From Sordaria brevicollis (lineage: Eukaryota > Ascomycota > Sordariomycetes > Sordariales > Sordariaceae), in assembly GCA_033439795.1 (NCBI GenBank), contig JAUTDP010000004.1, positions 3,286,001 through 3,350,000 of the forward strand: a DNA stretch of 64,000 nt, read 5' to 3'. The notes beneath the pieces were generated by a model, which was given only the letters and a program-made list of their open reading frames with translations, did no database searches and was not told where the DNA came from. Each line of letters begins with the position of its first letter. The first letter of the stretch is position 1. Positions 36,501 through 46,767 of this stretch are shown one piece after another. The translations under genes and the position numbers were made by a program.

Positions 36501-38974
36501 ATGGCCGCAGGCTCGTCGTCGTTCCGCTCAACGTCCACGGCCCATTCCGAAAATTCACCAGCACCAGTACAAGTAATCGCATTGCAGCAAGCAGGCAACC
36601 GAAGTGCAGGTAGCACCGTCGCCAGCACCTTACCTCCAAGCAAATCCGGCAGGAGTGCCAGCGGCAGCAGCTGCAGCATCAGCACTATTAGCAGTAGCGC
36701 AAACACCGGCAGCGCACCACCATCCACCACGTCTTCCTCAGGAACCGCTTCAAATACCACCACCACCTCTTCCTCCTCCTCCTCCTCCTCCTCCTCCTCC
36801 TCCTCCTCCTCCTCCTCTCACTCCTCCTCGTCCTCCACCGTCTCTGCCCTTACCGGCAACACAATCGCAAAAGCGAATTCGAATTCCGCCCGCGATCCCG
36901 GCTCCCAACAAACCCGACAGCCGACGCACTTGAGCTCGCCGTCTGTCAGCTCTCAGCGCACTGGTGGCAGCATCTTCGCACTCGCCGCCGCCGCCCTCGA
37001 CAAAACCTTGGCCGGTTTAGGAGAGCCTCGAATCCGACCTCGTCAATCAAACGGTCGTCTTTCTGCCGGTCCCGAGTCCACCGTTGGCGGTCCTCTGCAG
37101 CCCGGCCCGGACAACCTCTCCCGCTCCAGGCCCGCTTCCAAATCATCTCCCGAGGACGGAAAGCACTTGGCCTCCTCGCCAGTGCCCCGGGATCCCAATC
37201 CTCCTTCACAACCGTATAGCGAAACCGACCCGAACAGACCTTTACCCGTACGCGTTGGCCGCGTTGATAACAAGATGCATCAAACTTCTTCGAGATTGTT
37301 GCGCATGACGGATGACGATCGCCCGTTCACTAAGGTTAGCATTGTCTTTCTAGAGTAAACAAGCAAGCAAAGTCTATAAAGACATTTGCCTTGCGACACC
37401 CTCTGAAATCTTCTGCCGCTAACTCTGCATGCGCAGGATTTCAAAGATCTCTTTGCGACGCTGATCGTCTCCCTTCTTCCCCTTTCCGCCCATCGCGTCC
37501 GTCTGACCAAGGTGGAACACACCTTCCTTTCCGAGGATGCTATCAACAACCTGGGATCCCTCAAATTTTCGCAGTCCAATCGCATGCCGGACCCTAAGGA
37601 CCCTACGCGCATCGTGACGACTACGACCACTACAACCTTCTCCATGGCCAAGGATATGGCCCGCTCGATATGTCAACGATTCCTCGAGGCCAGGTTTATC
37701 GAGTCTGCGGATGGCAGATACCAACAGGTATATAGCATGAAGGGGTCCGTATGGCAGCTTACACCCAAGGGTATCTCCATCTTGGACCGCTTCTGCACCA
37801 GAAATGGGATTCAGCAAAGGCAGGTCTCCGAGCTTATTGGAAACTCGCTGCCTTCGATAGTGATTCTGGAGCGCGACTCCCAATCTGACAAGGTGCTTAC
37901 TGATCGCGGCCTCATCGAAGTCATCTTCCGCCGCTTTATTGGGCCTAATGGGTTCAACGTCAAGCAGAGCGTGAGCTCTGCCGACTCGGACTCTTTAAGT
38001 GATTACAGGGATGGTCTGACGGGTGTCAAGATGGCTGCGGAGCGCAAGATCAATGGGAGAACCTACGCAAATACATTCACTGGAAAGGCTGCTACGGACT
38101 GGTTGATGGACTGTTCGACCGCGGTGGATCGTCGGGAAACAGTAGAGATTGCTTCCCTCTTCGTTGAGTATGAGCTTATGGAGGCCGTTCAGCAGGACAA
38201 GGCCCACATGCAACAGAACCCCGGCCACCACCTCTTTCAGCCAACCAAGCATGCCATCTATCAGGTGGCAAACAAGGGCAGGGAGCTTCTGAATGGAGCC
38301 CCAGCTCGCGGACGGGCTTCTGAGAGTGACGGTCACTCTGCCTCTCGCTCCGTTGGCATCGCGCGGGACTCCAACACCCAGCGCCTGGACAAGATTCTCA
38401 GCGAGAACTCTTTGCGCTTGCTTTTCCGCGAGAACCTCCGGGAGACTCACTGCGAGGAGAACCTCACGTTCTACTTAGACACCGACGAGTTCGTCCGCCA
38501 ATGCAGAGATGCTATTGAATTGGCGCAAAGGAGCCCCAACAGCGCGGCTTCGTTGGATGGAATCAAGGAGATCATGGCCCAGGCCTACGGCATCTACAAT
38601 GCCTTCTTGGCTCCTGGTTCTCCATGCGAGCTCAACATTGATCACCAGTTGCGTAACAACCTCGCGACACGTATGACCAAGGCAGTGGGCCAGGACAACA
38701 CCATGATCGACACGCTGCGTGAAGTCATGGCCCTCTTTGAGGATGCCCAAAACGCTGTCTTCAAATTGATGGCGAGCGTAAGTCCAGTGCTTCATAAACA
38801 AGTGCCCGTCGGAATCATTAGCTAACAAAGAAACAGGACTCTGTACCCAAATTCCTTCGCAACCCCAAGTATGAGCAGACGCTCAGGAACTTCGACTTCG
38901 ATTCCATCACGCCCAACCATGGCCAGGGCCGCACTGTGGAGCGCAGCCAGAGCAGGTCCAACCGCAACAACTGA
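36501..38974 (+). CDS. rgs-1: RGS protein with tandem DEP domains (RGS-1 / FlbA)
   Basis: Three exons, 36501-37334, 37437-38777 and 38837-38974, encode 770 residues. Residues 1-275 are disordered and Ser/Thr-rich, with a long poly-Ser run near 90-107 encoded by TCC repeats. Then come a first DEP-type domain (about 280-410, DFKDLFATLIVSLLP), a second DEP domain (about 470-565, NGRTYANTFTGKAATDWLMD) and the RGS box (about 590-750, LRLLFRENLRETHCEENLTFYL). This order is that of FlbA/Sst2 regulators, which speed GTP hydrolysis on a Galpha subunit to switch off growth signalling and allow conidiation. DEP domains anchor the protein to receptors or membranes. A splice acceptor abuts the ATG, so a leader intron is likely. 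Alternative upstream coding exons cannot be excluded. Confidence 0.94.
36769..36818. repeat. (TCC)n microsatellite coding poly-Ser in rgs-1
   Basis: About 16 consecutive TCC units in frame as Ser codons. Such tracts change length readily, so the poly-Ser run probably varies among strains. Confidence 0.85.
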
Positions 38975-40376
38975 AGTTTACATGCGTGTGACCGAGAGTA
39001 GAGTTCGAGAATATTTCGAACCCCTAACCCCAAGTCTTGGAATAAAAAAAAATACCCGATTCCGACACGTTCAACATCTTCCCTATGATACGTGGAGCGG
39101 GCTTCACTCCGTGTTACTTCACTTGTCCTGGTGGCTAAAATATCTATTAATGTTGTTACATCTTTCCGGTTCACTTTACTCTTCTTTGGAGACATACGGC
39201 GTTCAAAGGATAACTCGCGACATAGATGGGGAGAGAGCTGGTCAACCTGCATATAGTCTTCATTTACTTTGTGTCATCTTTCGGGGAAGGTTTACGAACT
39301 GGTCAAAGGAAGGGGGGAGGGATTGGGGTTGGTTCCTGACGGCAAAGGAAAGAGTGTGGGCACAAGGCAACGGATGGTCTGTTTAAAGGGGGAAAGGAGG
39401 GGGGTGGGGTGATCAATTGCATCAAGTTCCAAAGAACGCATATTACCCCTCGGGGTTTGCACAGATACTGTCCAGGCCCAGGTGAATAATTCTACCACAC
39501 CCCTTTCACGATAAAACGGACTTCCATACTGGGAAGATTCCGTGTGTTAATCAGCCAGTGTGTGCAGAGGAAGGAAGAAAAGCTGGCAGAGCCAAGCTGA
39601 AGACAGAGAAGATATGCAGACACAAGCGGTGAACAAGCAAGTTGTCTCGGTTGATTGCGGCGGGTTGCGAAGCGGCCACCAGTGTTGTGGAGGGGCCAGT
39701 TGATGGTTGCTCAATCCTAAGCCTTAGACTAGCAAAATTAAAATGAGTTGAGCAGTTTTTACCATATATAAGTCTATCTTGGAATTTGTTACTCAATCGT
39801 CAGGAATGTATTATAGTGGCAAGTCATCGTGGTAAGGTTGTGCCATGTGCCATGGAATGGGAGTTGTGGCGGAGTGTCTCTCGGACAACATTCTTGGGAG
39901 CATCGTGAGCCGCCTCATACTTTCGGTCTCCATTTACCAGCAAGCCGTATTTCATTGGTTGTCTGCTTTTGTTTATTCTCGCAACTCTCTCCAAAAGCTC
40001 ACAACATGAGTACCAATCAAGTCTTGCTTAGGATTGCAAGTACTGTTTTTGTTTACATCCCCGCCCGGTTTCCTCTATCCCTGGGGTGATTGTTGAGATT
40101 CTCCCAAAATCCATAAAGATGCGAGACCTCTGCTCACTTGGAGGAGGTTTGGTCTTTCGTTATCATCAGCATCATTCGGATATTCCAACACCAGCCTCCA
40201 ACCTCAGTCACTCTTTAGACACATAGCATACTCCTTTCCAGTCACTCTTTTAAACTAGCTTTACGTTTATCACCCTTCGACTGCTCCTGAGAAGACCCAG
40301 ATCCTCTTGCCGAATATACCACAGACACTCCTTCTCTTCAAGACCGTTCGTCACAGACAACAAACAAACAGACAAA
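38975..40376. other. Intergenic region, no supported gene
   Basis: 3' flank of rgs-1 and promoter of the wall-protein gene. The last 120 bases are a pyrimidine- and CAA-rich leader ending ACAAACAGACAAAATG. No repeats or RNA genes recognised. Confidence 0.55.
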
Positions 40377-41288
40377 ATGCATCTCTCCACGCTCTCCATT
40401 GTCACCTCCATCGCCGCCGCCGGCTCCGCCTCCGCTTTCCACTGGGGTACCAGCGCTCCTCCCGCAGGCTTTGGTGCCGCCGCCGCCGCTACTGACGCTG
40501 TCGCTCCTGCTCCTGCTGGGTTTGCTGCCGCTGCCGCTGCTGCCTCTGAAGCTCCTGTCGCTGGTGGACCTCCCGCTGCTGGAGGCCCTGGAGCCAGACG
40601 TCCCGTTGCTGTTTCTGACGAGGATGTCGCTTCCATCACTGCCGAAGATCTCGAGGGTGCTGACTCTGACGCTGACGTCTCTGCCACTGCCGCCGAAGAA
40701 GATTCTGACTGTGAAGAGGAGTCCGATGATGAGGGCGAGGGTGCCGCTCCCGTTGTTGGCTCTACTACCATCGACTGCCCCTTCCCTACCAACTTCACCT
40801 GGAACGGAGCGCCGGTTGTTGTGACGGCTTCGACTGTCTTGACGCTGCCTTGCGAGACGGAGGCGCCTGGTGCTACTGTAAGTTTTTCTCCCGCCTCCTA
40901 TCCTCCTCGTCCACATGGAAAGGAAAAAAAAAATACTAACAATAACAAATAAAAAAAGGCCGCCCCCTTCCGCCCCCCTCCCGTCCGTCCCCCCCACGGC
41001 GGCCCCTGGGACCACAAATGGAACCACGACGCTCCGGCCTCCGGCTCCGCCGCCCCGGCGCCCAACTCCTTCTCGACCCCTTGCGACTCGTTCATCACCC
41101 AGACCGCCGTCGCTACGGCTACCAACACGGAGATTGTTATCCCCGTCACTCATGCTGAGCCAACATGGACCAAGGCTCCTGTGCAACCCACACCTCCTGT
41201 GACTGCCGGTGCTGGCGTTGTCCGTGGATACCCTGCGGTTGCCGCTGCGGTGGCTGTTGTCTTTGGGGTGGTTGGGTTTTTCTTCTAA
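40377..41288 (+). CDS. Secreted, GPI-anchored cell-wall type protein
   Basis: Two exons, 40377-40877 and 40959-41288, encode 276 residues; the intron contains TACTAAC and ends AAAAAAAG. Residues 1-20 form a signal peptide (MHLSTLSIVTSIAAAGSASA). An Ala/Pro/Gly-rich, then acidic low-complexity region follows (EEDSDCEEESDDEGEG near residue 120). A small Cys-containing part follows: DCPFPTNFTW, LPCETEAPGA and TPCDSFITQT. The C-terminus ends in a hydrophobic tail (AVAAAVAVVFGVVGFFF) after a small-residue stretch TAGAGV, as expected for GPI attachment. One N-glycosylation site (NFT) is visible. I know of no function; a structural or surface role is inferred from the signals. The run of C at the start of exon 2 makes the exact acceptor slightly uncertain. 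Confidence 0.78.
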
Positions 41289-42383
41289 GCATGCCCGGTT
41301 TTGTTCTGATGGTTCTGTGATGACATTGTGGGTGAGATGACGTTTGGATGTAAATTTAACATCGAAGTATCCTTATGCCTCAGGGGTGTTGGTTCTCTCT
41401 GTCCTTTTTTTATTTTTATTTTTATTTTTATCTTTATTTTATTTTTATTTTATTTTTTCATTTTTTTTTTTTACAAGTTTTTGCTTCATTGGGTTTTCCG
41501 CTTTGTGTTTCTTCGTTGTTTAGATTTTTTTTCGCGCGCTTCTGAAAGTAATTTCGTCCGTTTCATCTTCCACATCTCCCGCTCTTTGTGTGATTATTTG
41601 CATTATGTGATACTTTGTTGACTTTTAGTAAATTGGGCATTTTTTTTTCTTCCGCCCTCATTCATGACCCATTGTCAGTCCTCAATTAGAAGAATCTTCC
41701 ACGTGAAGATATACTAATGTCATCGCGAGCACCGAGGCCGGTGAGTGAGGGAAGAGGGGAAACTTCGTTTCGGTGGGTGCGTGATTGGTAAGTTCTGGTC
41801 TTGCAAGTATTCCAGGCCATAATATGTAGGCCCCTCGTCTGCGTGTGCTGCAAGAGGATTCCTTCCAAAGAACAAACTAAAATGGAACAACCCTTAACTT
41901 GATGGAAGTTCCCGAAAATACCTAGATTTCAGTTGACAGCTGAACTAAGTAGTATGTATGCAACCAGAAGCTCACAAAATTGATTAGAAAGAGGTATAGA
42001 AAGATTGGGGTGGAAATTTAAGAAGGTACTTGAAGGGTAGACACTAGACAGGCAACATCTGCCGATATCTTGATTAAGGATATATAACTCTCACATGTGA
42101 ATCTGCTGCGATGAATGAAAAGAAGAAAAACATGGTAAAAGGGAAAAGAATTACGAGTGGCATTCGTCATGGAAGGTTCCGGTCTGACAGCTTGCCCGAT
42201 CTGAATGGGAAAACTCGCAAGAATGGCAGTCACGAGAAGAATCTGGCGGGGAAGCTCCAATGGCCCCTTCCACGCGAGCAGCTCCTTCCCGTCCCTGGAA
42301 GTTCAGTGCAGTAAAATTCTCGCACGGCAGGTCCCAGTTTCCCGGCAGCAGGACTTTAGCTCGGACCTTCCTCGACTTGGACC
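41289..42383. other. Intergenic region with T-rich tract
   Basis: 3' flank of the wall-protein gene. It has a (TTTTA)n-like T-rich tract at about 41404-41474. No coding segment is supported. The upstream promoter similarity of RNA copy A begins near 42305. Confidence 0.5.
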
Positions 42384-42389
42384 TTATAA
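42384..42389 (+). promoter_or_regulatory. TATA element of candidate Pol III RNA, copy A
   Basis: TTATAA inside ACCTTATAAG, 40 bases upstream of the A-box-like motif. Identical sequence and spacing occur at copy B. Neurospora Pol III genes are known to use an upstream TATA element. Confidence 0.55.
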
Positions 42390-42413
42390 GTCCCAAGTTC
42401 TGGCCCTTCCAAT

Positions 42414-42527
42414 AACTTTCCAGTAGCTTACGTGGTAGGTATGCTGGGAGCCAGAAAATGCGTGGTGTTTTCGTAGGGCTGCAGCTGGCTGGGGGTTCAA
42501 CTCCTGGCTTGGGCGTCTGAGCTTTTT
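42414..42527 (+). ncRNA. Candidate Pol III structured RNA (or tRNA-like SINE), copy A
   Basis: The block 42420-42527 is about 96% identical to the minus-strand block 60733-60840 (four transitions). It has an A-box-like TAGCTTACGTGG (42424-42435), a canonical B box GGTTCAACTCC (42494-42504) and a T5 terminator (42523-42527). The RNA can form an outer stem (CCAG with CTGG, and AGCTTACG with CGTAGGGCT, one bulge), an inner hairpin (CTGG-GAG-CCAG) and a 3' hairpin closed over TTCAA. It does not make a proper tRNA: no acceptor stem pairs with the 3' end and the T-stem is non-canonical. The 5' end is inferred from TATA distance. Alternatives are a tRNA-derived SINE or a diverged tRNA pseudogene. 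Confidence 0.55.
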
Positions 42528-42752
42528 GCCTTTTCCACGCCTTTCTTTTTATTGTTTTTCTCTCCCTTTGTTGAATTAAATAGATTGCTTCGGCTTGGGT
42601 AAGATGTTATCGTCGTGGTATCTCTCATGAGTTCCTTCCTCGATAGATATGCTGGAGACGAAGTCTAGTGATTCAATATCGTATATATGTAGCGACACCG
42701 TATGCACAAACATTTACACCAATGATCCTGTCCGAATGCACACCATAACCAC

Positions 42753-45700
42753 TTAAATCTCTTTACACCACCTCGCCAACACCTGATTCAGCTTCACCGA
42801 CGCCGGAATCTCCTCCAGCGCCACATCCACCCTCCACATCTTCCCTTCCAGTCCGCCGCCGCTCTGTCCCAATGTTGCTCCAGCACCCCTAGCGTTCGCA
42901 CCACCGCCGCCCAGCGAACCAGCAGCAGGCACAAGCAAGCCCAGGGTAACCAGCCTCTCCCACGCGATACCCGCGATGCCGCGGCCCCAGACGCGGGACC
43001 CGCCGCCGAGAGCGAGCAGGCCCGCGCTGGCGCTCTGCACACGCACGCGGCTCATGAGCGACGTGTACTCGTCGTAAGCCATGGCAAAGTTGACCGTGTC
43101 GGTGTGGGCAACGATGTCGAGGCGGGCGGCAGCGATGAGCATGGAGAGGTCGAGGTCGGAGAGAGAGGAGAGGAGGTGGAGCTTGGAGTCGGGCGGTTCT
43201 GTTGTCAAGGTGGTGGTGGTGTGAGGGGAGGGTGTCGTTATAGGAGGTATCCTGAGGGTTGGAGAAGAGGGAGAGAGGGTTGATAAGGGCAGAATGCAAG
43301 AGGTCAGGAAAGCGGGGACGGATTTGGTGCTGTAGAAGTGGGATTCGAGGTGATGTTGGAAGGACGGGGTTTTATGGAGGGCCTGGTTTGAAAGTTAGCA
43401 TGTAGGTTCTGGATAGGAAAGCATGAGAGGAATGCCCGAAAATGTAACTTACCACGACCTTTCCATTCCACCACTCCGTGAACTCGGCATGACCCTCTAA
43501 CGCCTGATCAATGCCCTCGGCGTCCATATCCTCATCCTCTACCACCAACCCCTGCTTGCAGATCTCCCAGTATGCAGGCAAGCTCTTCGGTAAAGACAAG
43601 TACACATATCGATGGCTGAATCGACTCTTGACTCGCTTTTCGAGACTTTCGACAACATCAATTCTGGTTGTCAATCCCAGAACAGCAATAGGCGCCTTTC
43701 TCGCCTGGGCAATATCAAATAAGTTGTACAGCAACGTTTGCCTAGCATGTGTGGCAAAAAGATCAAACTCGTCGATCAAGAAAATGATGGACTTGGACGT
43801 CACGCCATCTTGTGGTGGTGCCATGCCAATCTCGGCAGGGTGAGACAGAAGCGCCAGCAGGGACGCCATGGTGTCAGCGTGATTGTGGGTGGTTTTAGAG
43901 ATAAGCTCGTCCTCGACAGACATCTCTTTGCCGAGCTGGCGCCAGATCTCTCGGAGAGCGAGTTTGTCATCCGTGTGGATGAAGCCGTTGAGCCTCACCA
44001 CATGGAATTCATCCTTATGTTGCGAAAACATGTCGGTTATGATGGATTCGACCAGCTAGAAACGGCAGTTCGCGGTTAGACTACTGAAATACTGCTGCGT
44101 GCGTTCGAATCTGACAAATGAGGAGTATTGCTGCTTACCGTCGTTTTTCCACTTCCTCGAGCGCCAATGACCATCATGGAGTTACCTTCACCCGCCACAA
44201 TAGTCTGCTCCACTAACTGGCAAGTCTTTGCATACGCCTCTTCTTGACCGCGCAGCTTGATCCGCCGTCTACCCGTACAGCGCTCGACCAGGACTCGCTG
44301 CAAGGATCGTAGATGTCGCTCGAAGTTTGGAATATCAGGCACCTTCTCCTCTGGTACGACCTTAACAGTGGCCATGGTTTGTTCTTCTCTGCGCGTCGCA
44401 GCTGACGATGCAACAGTCTTCTCCTTTACCTCCTTGTCTTTACCTTGCTCCACGCACTCGCGGCAGAACCAGTCTCCCTTGGGAAGACGAGCGATACCGT
44501 AGCACTTTCTGTGAACGGCCTTGTCGCAACCGTCGCAGAAGACGATCTGGTTACCGCGTTTGGAGTCCGGCTTGGAACATATCACACAGACTTCGTCGTC
44601 GCCGCTTCCTTCCGCTGCTGAATCTACCTCTTCTTCACCCTCCGCTGCCGCATCCTCGTCGTCCTCCTCGTCGCTCACGGTCGGTGTTCCGGGGTCAATG
44701 TCCTTCTCTTTGTTTGACAAGTCCCCAAACGCAGTTATTGTCTCATAATTCTCGTCATCTTCACTGCCCACTCCTTCCTCAGGCCTGCTAAAAGCTACAG
44801 ACTTGCGCCGTCGATCACCATCATCGCCCAATCTCTTCTTCCTGGGGCTCAGTATCCCTTTCAACTCAGGCTGATGGCTCTTCTTCCCATCCTCGTATTC
44901 CAGGTCTGCAAAAAGCTGGTCATCGATGTCGTCGTCGGCTTCCTCTTCGGAATCGCCAATTTCCTCAACCATGTCTGCTGATTTCTTCTCTGTTGTCCGT
45001 GGTTGCCGCCGAGAGGTGACCTTTGCAGGTGCAGCAGAACCGGTATCCTTTTCCGCTGCTGCGAGTCGGTCAGCTTTCCTCGGCCGGCCACGTTTCTTGG
45101 GTTGAGCTGGATCAGTCGCCTCTGTTGCGTCCTTCTGTTTCCGTTGCCGCCCTCCCTTTTTCTTTTCTGGCTGCTTCTCCTTCGTTGGCTGTTGATGACC
45201 TGTCGCCCCGTTAAGTTTCAGCTCATCCTCCGAGTCATCGGGGACATCATAGATGTCGTCAGACTTGGACTTCTTGCTTGTGCCTCCCCGTCGCTGTTTT
45301 GCCTCCTTCGGCTCTTCCCCTTCTGCCACCCCTTCTCCGTCACTGTTGAGCACCTTGGCAGGAGGCGGCGAAGGGTTCCTCAGGAGTTTGTCGCCCTTTG
45401 GACCAAGTTCTTTCCACGTTTCCTCAAACACCAGTTTCCTAGCTGGCGGTCGTTCGACGATGAATTTCTTCTTGGCGTTGGCATTGGCGAGAGGGGTCTG
45501 AGTGGTGAGCTTTTGTTTTGCCGCGCTGCGGCGAGCTGATGTTCTGACTGCAGTTGCTGGCGTCACAGCAGTGACCACTGTTGGTGTTGTAGGGAAGCCT
45601 AGGGTGACAGGGCTGCTAGCCGCGAAAGGATCCAGCGCTGGGCCGGTTGGTGATGAGAAAGCTTGCTGATCAAAGACGTTGCTCAGTCGCTGTCTTTTGG

Positions 45701-45842
45701 ATTTGCTGATGGCACTGGCCATTCCACCACCCGGCGTCATCGATGTTGGTGCCCTGTTCTCATCGGTGGCTCCTTCGTCCTGCAAATGAGCTCGGGATCG
45801 TTTCATCCCTGTTGTGGGAGTGTCGCTGGTTTTGGGAGGCAT
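42753..45842 (-). CDS. orc4: Origin recognition complex subunit 4 with AT-hook and PHD finger
   Basis: Three exons on the minus strand, 45842-44139, 44055-43453 and 43382-42753, encode 978 residues. The N-terminal 550 residues are disordered and basic/acidic, with an AT-hook (KKRGRPRK, about 247-254) and a complete PHD finger (about 416-461: CVIC, CDGC, HRKC and FCREC). The AAA+ domain follows: Walker A GARGSGKTT at 560-568, split from the rest by intron 1, and Walker B IIFLIDEFD near 660. The C-terminal 200 residues fit the Orc4 winged-helix region. ORC binds origins and loads MCM helicase in the nucleus. A standard Orc4 is about 430-560 residues, so the extension is large. An in-frame ATG 150 bases upstream is possible, but MPPKTSDTPTTG is the more likely start. 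Confidence 0.91.
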
Positions 45843-46767
45843 CGTTGCCGGCGAAAGGAGTGTGAATACTTTCTGCTCTTTTTGGACCAGCTTTGGTGTA
45901 TATAATGCGTTGAAAAGGAGAGCCCAAACAGTGACTTCGTTGAGTTGCTGGGTTGAGGACAATTGGCTTGGTGACTGTGTGCTTTTCTTCAAGTTCTACA
46001 CAAAATGAAATGAGGTTGTGAGTGAGATGCAGTGACGGTCAATAAAGATTCCAGACGCGTCCCGCAGCCACCAACTTGGGATGCCAAGCGCGTTCCACTT
46101 TACCTACGGTGGGCCATTTATGCTATTCGCACAGTGATATTCACAGCGAGGTAGCATGTCCCTGGCAATCACTTCCACTTCACGGTGACAAGACGAGCAA
46201 AGAGTCCTTTTTCAAGCAACAGACAGATCGATGCTCTACAATTATTGCTAAAGTTGACTGGAAATGTCACAGCCGCTATCCTCAGTATCAATACAGGAGG
46301 AGGAGTGAACCACCCTCTGATGGAAAACGGAGGTACAAGTGAACGTGCCGAATGGGCCCCACTCTTTAGCCATTCTGCCCAATCCAGTTGCGCATGACGC
46401 TGCATGTATATCACTTTTCTTTTCGACAATCTCAAAGGATTGAGAACCTCTCCTTCCACCAAGCATCGCAATTAGCTGTGACAGTTCAGGTGCGGGCGAG
46501 CCTATAATTCACTGCAACCTTCTTCTGAAATGCCCTCAGCTGGTTCAAGTTCTGCACATTGACGCGGGAAGTTGCAGTCCGGAGGCGTCTTGAATTCGTG
46601 CCCCACCAAACCTCCCTCCTTTGTCGCGGCGCCGCGTTTGACCTCGAAATGGATTTCTTCGTTGAGGTTCACACTGTCATCGACCATCCTCCGAATCACT
46701 TTACGTGCCACGGCCCCCGAAACACCAATAGTCTGCCTAAACGACTCACCTGGGGACAACATACAAA
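45843..46767. promoter_or_regulatory. Bidirectional promoter region between orc4 and the coiled-coil gene
   Basis: 925 bases separate the two divergent start codons. No coding segment or repeat is supported. Head-to-head layout allows shared control, but no specific site was identified. Confidence 0.45.

Noticed and set aside
40338..41186. 282-codon minus-strand frame over the GPI-protein gene
   Set aside because: Arg/Gly/Ser-rich mirror of an Ala/Pro-rich gene. The plus strand has signal peptide, intron and GPI tail.
42420..42520. Ordinary tRNA gene at RNA copy A
   Set aside because: The B box is canonical, but no 7-bp acceptor stem can be formed with the 3' end and the T-stem would have mismatches. 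A standard tRNA was not called.
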